From NCBI GenBank assembly GCA_039915945.1, contig JBDSMH010000060.1, positions 1 through 64,000 of the forward strand: a stretch of 64,000 bases of DNA. Reading direction: 5' to 3'. The position numbers were made by a program, and so were the translations under genes. The notes under the pieces are model-generated. The model worked only from the letters and a program-made list of their open reading frames with translations. It searched no databases and had not been told where the DNA came from. The DNA is from DATLFA01 sp039915945. Its GTDB lineage: Bacteria > Actinomycetota > Acidimicrobiia > Acidimicrobiales > WLNW01. Shown one piece after another: positions 59,476 to 64,000 of the stretch. The first letter of the stretch is position 1, and every line of letters starts with the position of its first letter.

Positions 59476-60038
59476 GGTGTCGATCCTGTCGCGGCGGACG
59501 GCTTGAACTTGAAGACGCGGAACCGTTGCCGGCCCACCACCTCGTCGTCAGCATCGAAGTACGTGGTCACCCACGTGACGAAGTAGCCGATGCCGCGGGC
59601 CGTCGTCTTTTCGTCGGACACCGATTCGAACACTGTCGTGGCGTGCAGCTGATCGCCCAGGCGCAAGTAGCGCTCGAACTCCAACTCGGAGTTGGTGGCC
59701 ACGATGCTCTTGTAGCCCGCCGCGTCGAGCAGCGCCAGCATGCTCGACGCCACGTCGGACGGTGCGCCCCCGCGTTCGCGCAAGCCTTGGATCGTCGGGC
59801 GACCCATGGTCCACGTCTGCAGCATCGCCGGCGGGGCGACGATGCCACCGAAGCGGGTCGTGGCCGCGAACTCGGCGTCGAGGTAGACCGGATTGTGATC
59901 GGACATGGCGTCGACCCAATGCCGGATCATGGGCACGTTCACCTCGTCGGGCGCGACCGACGGCCCACCACTGCCCGTCGGTTGTCCGACGCATTCCTCG
60001 AGCCGCGCTCGAAGCTGCGCCGACGCTTCGTCGGTCAT
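59472..60038 (-). CDS. FAS1-type dehydratase-domain hot-dog protein (ChsH2 N-terminal-like)
   Basis: A 188-residue hot-dog protein of the FAS1-like dehydratase (MaoC N-terminal) type: VAPDEVNVPMIRHWVDAMSDHNPVYLD, then FGGIVAPPAMLQTWTMGRP, and ELEFERYLRLGDQLHATTVFESVSDEKTTARGIGYFV. It would be the catalytically degenerate or accessory half of the hydratase. In Mycobacterium this region is fused to DUF35 as ChsH2; here DUF35 is a separate gene three positions downstream. AAGGGGG precedes ATG 60038. It heads the minus-strand group hot-dog, MaoC, aldolase, DUF35. Confidence 0.87.
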   Translation of the reverse strand: MTDEASAQLRARLEECVGQPTGSGGPSVAPDEVNVPMIRHWVDAMSDHNPVYLDAEFAATTRFGGIVAPPAMLQTWTMGRPTIQGLRERGGAPSDVASSMLALLDAAGYKSIVATNSELEFERYLRLGDQLHATTVFESVSDEKTTARGIGYFVTWVTTYFDADDEVVGRQRFRVFKFKPSAATGSTP

Positions 60039-60087
60039 CGATCCCCCTTCGACTTTCTGCCTGGGCTTCGTCGTAGCACACGGGCGC

Positions 60088-60134
60088 TTCTTGTGCGGCT
60101 CCGCCGCAACGGATCAGCGGCTTCGCCGCGGAAC
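60088..60134. repeat. REP-like double-hairpin repeat, copy 1
   Basis: TTCTTGTGCGGCTCCGCCGC starts a 47-base element with two GC hairpins (TGCGGC/GCCGCA and GCGGC/GCCGC) and a GGAAC end. It is nearly identical to 62352-62399. It lies in the 156-base gap between the VWA gene and the hot-dog operon, where no gene is seen. Confidence 0.8.
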
Positions 60135-60194
60135 GTGCTCGGAATTTACTAGATCGTTCTCGCATCACCTTCGTACCCGCGCGGCCGCGGAGCG

Positions 60195-61475
60195 CTACGT
60201 GCGCTTGGTACGGGTCGGGCGGCTCTGGCTCACCGCACGGGCGTCGTAGAGCAGTTGCTTGCTCATCGCCGGCGCGTAGTGGCCGTCGTCGAGCGAGTCG
60301 GCCACCACATCGAGTGCGTCGGCCTGATCGAGGAGACGTTGGGGCGCGGGCGACGTCTCGGCCGCGGTGCGCAACGCCGAGGCCGTGCCTTTGAGCCGCT
60401 TGGCCGCAGCATCGTGATCACCGCGATCGGCTTCGGCACGGGCATCGCGGCGAGCGTTGGCCGCCTTGAGCACGAGCACTTCCTCGACAACCCGAGGATC
60501 AGGGTTGTCGACCGCATCGGGGTCGACGATGTTGACCACCATCGGCGTCGTCACGGTGTGCAACGCAATCGAGTCACCGACCTCGACGTAGCGCAACACC
60601 AACTCGCCGATCGTCGCCGGACCCATCGCAGCCAGCCCAGGAATGCGCAGCGCGAACACCAGCCGGCGCAACTCGCCCGCATACGCGTCGCCCAGGCTCA
60701 CCTGCACGCCGCCATCGACGACCGTCGACGGGAAGTCGTTGAGGATCGCCACCACCTCGACCGCGTCGGCCGGCCGGATCTCGACGCTGATGTTCTGGGC
60801 GACGATCGTCGCCAGTCCATCGAACTCGTCGAGGAACACACCGGCGGCCTCGTCGGCCCCTTGCGCCCACCGGGCGTTGCCTCGGCCCGCGTCGGCCATC
60901 GCTCGCAGCAAGTCTTCGTCGAAGTGATCGCCGAACCCGATGGTGGTCGTCGTGACCCCTTGGACTGCCGACTGCGCGGCGAGCGCGGACAGGCGTGTGC
61001 TATCCACGATGCCGACGTTGGCTTGCCCGTCGGTGAGCAGCAACACGCGGCGAACCGCATCGGCTCGCCCGCCCTGAAGGATCTCGACGCCCTTGAGCCA
61101 GCCACCCGAGAGATTGGTGCTACCGCCGACGCTGATGCGCGATACCGCACGGCGCGCCACTCGTGGATCGTGGCGCATCAACGGCAACACGAGGTCGACC
61201 TCATTGTCGAACGCCACGACCGCCAACCGATCATCTTCACCAAGCAGACGAACCAGCCGATCGACCGCAGCAATCACTGCAGCCAATGGCTCGCCCGCCA
61301 TCGAACCCGAGCGATCGATGACGGCCACGAGATCGAGCGGACGCCGCGCCGACGTCGCAACAGCCGCCGGCGCCGTGAGATCGAGCATCGCGTGGACGGT
61401 CTCGTCGAGCTCGACAGCGATCAGCGTTCGTTCGAGGTGAAGATTCGTTTGCAAAGGTTCCTCCGTTTGGTTCAC
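60195..61475 (-). CDS. von Willebrand factor A (VWA) domain protein
   Basis: A 426-residue protein. Residues about 45-230 are a VWA domain with an intact metal-ion site: VAVIDRSGSMAGEPL (D-x-S-x-S), then GGSTNLSGGWL (Thr) and LLLTDGQANVGI (Asp). The C-terminal half (residues 235-426) has a beta-rich part (QNISVEIRPADAVEVV) and an Ala/Arg-rich helix bundle. There is no signal or membrane segment, so it is a cytosolic protein, similar to those associated with MoxR or tellurite-type systems, though none is adjacent. Its ATG follows immediately after the upstream EEP gene stop (61476), so they are one operon. Confidence 0.88.
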   Translation of the reverse strand: MNQTEEPLQTNLHLERTLIAVELDETVHAMLDLTAPAAVATSARRPLDLVAVIDRSGSMAGEPLAAVIAAVDRLVRLLGEDDRLAVVAFDNEVDLVLPLMRHDPRVARRAVSRISVGGSTNLSGGWLKGVEILQGGRADAVRRVLLLTDGQANVGIVDSTRLSALAAQSAVQGVTTTTIGFGDHFDEDLLRAMADAGRGNARWAQGADEAAGVFLDEFDGLATIVAQNISVEIRPADAVEVVAILNDFPSTVVDGGVQVSLGDAYAGELRRLVFALRIPGLAAMGPATIGELVLRYVEVGDSIALHTVTTPMVVNIVDPDAVDNPDPRVVEEVLVLKAANARRDARAEADRGDHDAAAKRLKGTASALRTAAETSPAPQRLLDQADALDVVADSLDDGHYAPAMSKQLLYDARAVSQSRPTRTKRT

Positions 61476-62225
61476 TCATTTGTACCGACGCACTGTGACA
61501 ACGACGCCCGTGTGATCGCTCAGCGGACCGTGGTCGTCGCGCTTGCGCAGCAACGACTCGATCGTCACTGCGAGGTCTGGCGTCGTGGCGACGTGATCGA
61601 TGAGCCTGACCTCTTCTCTTTCCTCTTGGGTACCCCCCGACCTCGGGTCGCCCGTCCACAGCGTGAGGCCCTCGAGCGACTCGGTGAGAGCCGTGGCGAC
61701 GTCGAGGCGCTGACGGCGGCGAGGCACGGTCTGGTTGAAGTCGCCGGCGACAAGTATCGGTCGCGATTGGGATCGAAGAAGCGCGCCCAGATGCGCCAGG
61801 TACGCCGCGTGGTCCTCCCACGCCATGCGATCTCGTCGCCCCGTGCGCACGTGCGCGTCCTTCCATGGAATGCACACGCCCACGACGCGCAGCAACCCGA
61901 TTGGCGTCGCGGTTGTACCCGCCACCCAGCGGCCGCCCGGTAGCGCTTCGTCGCCGATCGCGTCGACCTCATCCCACGGTTGCTTCGACCACAAGACCAC
62001 CTTTCGCCGCGCCGGATCCTTGAGCGAATAGCCCCAGTCGGTCCCGGCGTCGATCACGTGGCCGTCTGGCGGCAACACGCCCAGCGTGGCCTCCGTCGCG
62101 ACAAGCACGTCAAGGTGTTGGTCGTCGAGAACCGATTGCGCCCGCTTGCCGCGCGCCATCGCCGGACTGGCCCATTGCAGGTTCCACGTCGCCACGGTTG
62201 CATGCGTCGTAACGATTTTCTCCAC
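61476..62225 (-). CDS. endonuclease/exonuclease/phosphatase (EEP) family hydrolase
   Basis: A 249-residue EEP-fold protein: VATWNLQWASPAM (Asn near the start), LVATEATLGVL (metal Glu), PILVAGDFNQTV (GDFN, residues about 156-167) and PLSDHTGVVVTVR (SDH, near residue 236). These are the metal and catalytic residues for phosphodiester cleavage. The substrate (DNA, phospholipid or phosphate ester) is unknown. The GTG at 62225 is preceded by GGGAGAAGG. It is directly upstream of the VWA gene with no gap. Confidence 0.87.
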   Translation of the reverse strand: MEKIVTTHATVATWNLQWASPAMARGKRAQSVLDDQHLDVLVATEATLGVLPPDGHVIDAGTDWGYSLKDPARRKVVLWSKQPWDEVDAIGDEALPGGRWVAGTTATPIGLLRVVGVCIPWKDAHVRTGRRDRMAWEDHAAYLAHLGALLRSQSRPILVAGDFNQTVPRRRQRLDVATALTESLEGLTLWTGDPRSGGTQEEREEVRLIDHVATTPDLAVTIESLLRKRDDHGPLSDHTGVVVTVRRYK

Positions 62226-62268
62226 CCCTTCTCCCTATACTCGCGAGCAGCTACTCAACACGTCTCGC

Positions 62269-63659
62269 TCACGGGGGTCCTCGTGTGACGTGGTCGAACA
62301 GTGAGCCGTCGGGTCGGTAGATGTCGAAGTCCATGGCGGTGCCGTTGAGCGTTCTTGTGCGGCTCCGCCGCAACGGACTGGCGGCTGCGCCGCGGGAACA
62401 AACAGATGTCACGGGGTGTCTAAATTTGCCGCCGTTCGCGGCCCTTGGTTTGAAGGCCACGATGTGGTGCACGTCGGTCCACTTCGCCGGCCGGCGACAC
62501 CCAGGAAACGCGCAATGCCGATCACGGACCGCCACTGCGTGGCGTTGCGCCACCGTTGGCAGATAGATGCGCCGTCCTTGGTCGAGAACTTCGCCGCGAC
62601 TGCCCATCACCATCGGGATGATCCCCGCATCACACGCCGGCCGGCGCACCGTGTCCGGCGAAATCGGGGTGCCGTCGAAGAGCGTGCAGATCCTTTGGCC
62701 GACAAGTCACCGAGCAGTATCCGGTAATTGATCAACACCGACACGGCCACCACCGCCGGCCTCGGCGTCTTGGCCGTTACCCGCTTGGACGTGATCGACG
62801 GCTTCGGTGTGGGCGTATCGCCAGCGGCCGCGTCGCTCGGATCCGTCGCATCCGCCGGCTCCGTATCGACCGAGCCAGTGTTGTCGGCCGCGGCCGCGGC
62901 TGGGGCGGCGGCGGTTTCGGCGTCGGCGCGGGCGTTGATCCGCCGGGCGATCTCACGCACCGCGTCGGCGCGCCGGAACTTCAGGCTGGTTTCGTCGAGC
63001 CGCGTCGGGTTACGCGTGGGGTGCTCGATGCGCCACAGCTCATTGGCCACCAAATCGACGGCGCGTTCGATCGGCGCGGCCGACTCGGGATCCCACTCGC
63101 CGAACAACGCGCGCATCCCCGACTCCAGGTCGAAGAACCGCACCTGCTGACCCGCCTTGAGCCGCAACGCCCGCTTCGCGCCACCATCACCGTCGTTTTC
63201 GATCACCAACTGATGCGCCTTGTGCGCCAGCTCTTCCGGTGTCGACGTCTTCGCGGCGGCCACCAACGAACCCGCCTTCGCGAGTAGCGGCGCGGGGACG
63301 ATCGCTGCGACCGCATCGACATGCGCCGCCGAAATCTCACCGGCCGCCAACGCATCACCCAACGCCGGCACCGCAGCAATCAACTTCGCCCGCTTCACCC
63401 GACGCTTCGCCGCCCGCCCCGACGTCTTGGTCTTATCCGCCAACCACGACGTCGTATCGGTCGCACCATCACCCTGCGCACCATTCACCCGACCGAACGC
63501 CGCCACCAACCGCGCATCAATCACATCGACGCGTCCCTGCACCACGCGCAACGCCCGCAACGCCACCCCCAACTCAGGCCCCGACATCACCTCGATCGGC
63601 AACGCCTCGAGCGCCTCCAACACCCCCAACGACGGCGGCGCGTCCATCAACAACGACAT
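62269..63659 (-). pseudogene. DUF222/HNH endonuclease-family gene, frameshifted and repeat-disrupted
   Basis: The 5' part encodes a DUF222 protein (LPIEVMSGPELGVALRALRVVQGRVDVIDARLV to VLINYRILLGDLSAKGS). A frameshift near 62690 then moves the reading frame; the continuing part is TLFDGTPISPDTVRRPACDAGIIPM, then the HNH start (RHCAFPGCRRPAKWTDVHHIVAF). The second half of the HNH motif (DNLVLLCRRHH-type) is missing. In its place is a copy of the double-hairpin repeat (62352-62399), after which the normal tail (MDFDIYRPDGSLFDHV) resumes. So the gene is inactive as written. TACAAT six bases before ATG 63659 suggests a leaderless promoter. Confidence 0.82.
62352..62399. repeat. REP-like double-hairpin repeat, copy 2 (inside HNH gene)
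   Basis: A 48-base element starting TTCTTGTGCGGCTCCGCCGC and ending GGGAAC, matching the copy at 60088 in the first 26 bases and in the second hairpin. It sits at the point where the HNH motif is lost. Confidence 0.82.
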
Positions 63660-63671
63660 GGATCAATTGTA
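63660..63671 (-). promoter_or_regulatory. leaderless-type -10 element (TACAAT)
   Basis: Minus-strand TACAAT (63671-63666), six bases, then ATG 63659 of the DUF222/HNH gene. It is identical to the element at 11688. Confidence 0.5.
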
Positions 63672-63754
63672 AAGACGACCACTGACAGTCACGGAAAGTG
63701 GTGAAGCGATCACGCCCGCGAAACACGCGCATTACTGCGCGCGCCGAGCGCCGT

Positions 63755-64000
63755 TCAGGCGTCTTCGCGGCGGGCCAGGTCGACACAGCGCTGCAGCGAC
63801 TTGTGTACGAACGGCGCCAGCGGCTTCCCCGTCTTCGCCAACAATTCTTCCGCGATCTCTTCCACCGCCGCGGCAAATGCCGGATCGTACGGATCGTCTT
63901 GCAGCGCGCTGAGCGCTCGGCCCATCGGTGCTTTGTCGGCAGTCTTCCCCGCGCCGACCGGCGCGTATGTGTGCACGATCACGCCGCGCACGATCGCAAG
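63755..64000 (-). CDS. hypothetical protein, 5' end outside the window
   Basis: A reading frame open to the window edge encodes at least 81 residues (visible GTG at 63991). The visible part is VRGVIVHTYAPVGAGKTAD, then an acidic helical stretch ending FVHKSLQRCVDLARREDA. No family is recognised. Codon use resembles neighbouring genes. The true start may lie upstream of the window. Confidence 0.5.
   Translation of the reverse strand, partial: LAIVRGVIVHTYAPVGAGKTADKAPMGRALSALQDDPYDPAFAAAVEEIAEELLAKTGKPLAPFVHKSLQRCVDLARREDA

Noticed and set aside
60088..60134. Standard intrinsic terminator of the VWA gene
   Set aside because: A near-identical copy inside the HNH gene shows it is a repeat family; terminator action may be secondary.
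1..64000. tRNA, rRNA, riboswitch, transposase, integrase or attachment sites
   Set aside because: None could be recognised by eye on either strand; absence is not proven without covariance-model searches.

Overview
The window is a gene-dense (about 90% coding), GC-rich chromosomal segment with roughly 60 genes on both strands, many GTG starts and frequent 4-base ATGA/GTGA stop-start overlaps. The gene content (LLM-class flavin oxidoreductases, DUF427, paired short acyl-CoA dehydrogenases, DUF222/HNH protein, secreted proteins with repeated 'ILDTRDGTG' modules, solitary family-5 solute-binding lipoproteins) points to an actinobacterium. An environmental heterotroph of the Acidimicrobiia type is my best guess; the class-level assignment is inference. 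No rRNA, tRNA, CRISPR array, transposase or prophage was recognised.

Layout. 1-4.3 kb: Kup potassium transporter, inositol-phosphate-synthase-like protein, enoyl-CoA hydratase. 4.3-8.7 kb: small proteins, then a LysR regulator divergent from a TauE-type permease and a persulfide-dioxygenase/rhodanese protein, with a LysR-type box at the divergent start. 8.8-14.2 kb: anchored beta-propeller protein, amidohydrolase, flavin-binding protein, SDR, formamidase. 14.2-17 kb: hemerythrin-like protein and a translationally coupled trio (two flavin-fold proteins plus a GAF/winged-helix protein). 17-28 kb: solute-binding lipoprotein, LLM oxidoreductase, a frameshifted AAA ATPase, a secreted three-repeat protein, a peptidoglycan-binding protein, A/B-barrel proteins, GNAT, SnoaL and DUF427 proteins. 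26-39 kb: scattered catabolism (old-yellow-enzyme-type reductase, amidohydrolases, amidase, MFS exporter, TauD dioxygenase, DHDPS-like lyase, LLM enzyme, muconolactone-isomerase-like protein). 39-47 kb: second solute-binding lipoprotein, cystathionine beta-synthase with an unusual N-terminal extension, isochorismatase, a decayed PilB/GspE remnant and two coupled membrane-anchored proteins. 47-60 kb: a large CoA-thioester degradation region. 60-64 kb: VWA protein, EEP-fold hydrolase, broken DUF222/HNH gene, and a gene running off the window.

The most coherent system is 46.9-60.0 kb: acyl-CoA ligase, two amidohydrolases, a 399/343-residue acyl-CoA dehydrogenase pair, enoyl-CoA hydratase, ADP-forming acyl-CoA synthetase and acetoacetate-decarboxylase-fold protein on the plus strand. 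Convergent to it are two hot-dog (MaoC) hydratase subunits, an Ltp2-like thiolase-fold aldolase and a DUF35 protein. Sizes and composition resemble the mycobacterial igr steroid side-chain operon (fadE28-fadE29-chsH1-chsH2-ltp2), but ChsH2 is split into separate genes and the locus is in two opposed halves.

Regulation. Twelve genes have a TAnnnT -10-like hexamer ending exactly 6 or 7 bases before the start codon, the layout of leaderless transcripts. This corrects several starts (for example 41064 and 46857). Long palindromes with shared GTTCT.../...AGAAC tips sit at gene ends, and a shorter double-hairpin repeat appears both between genes and inside the broken HNH gene.
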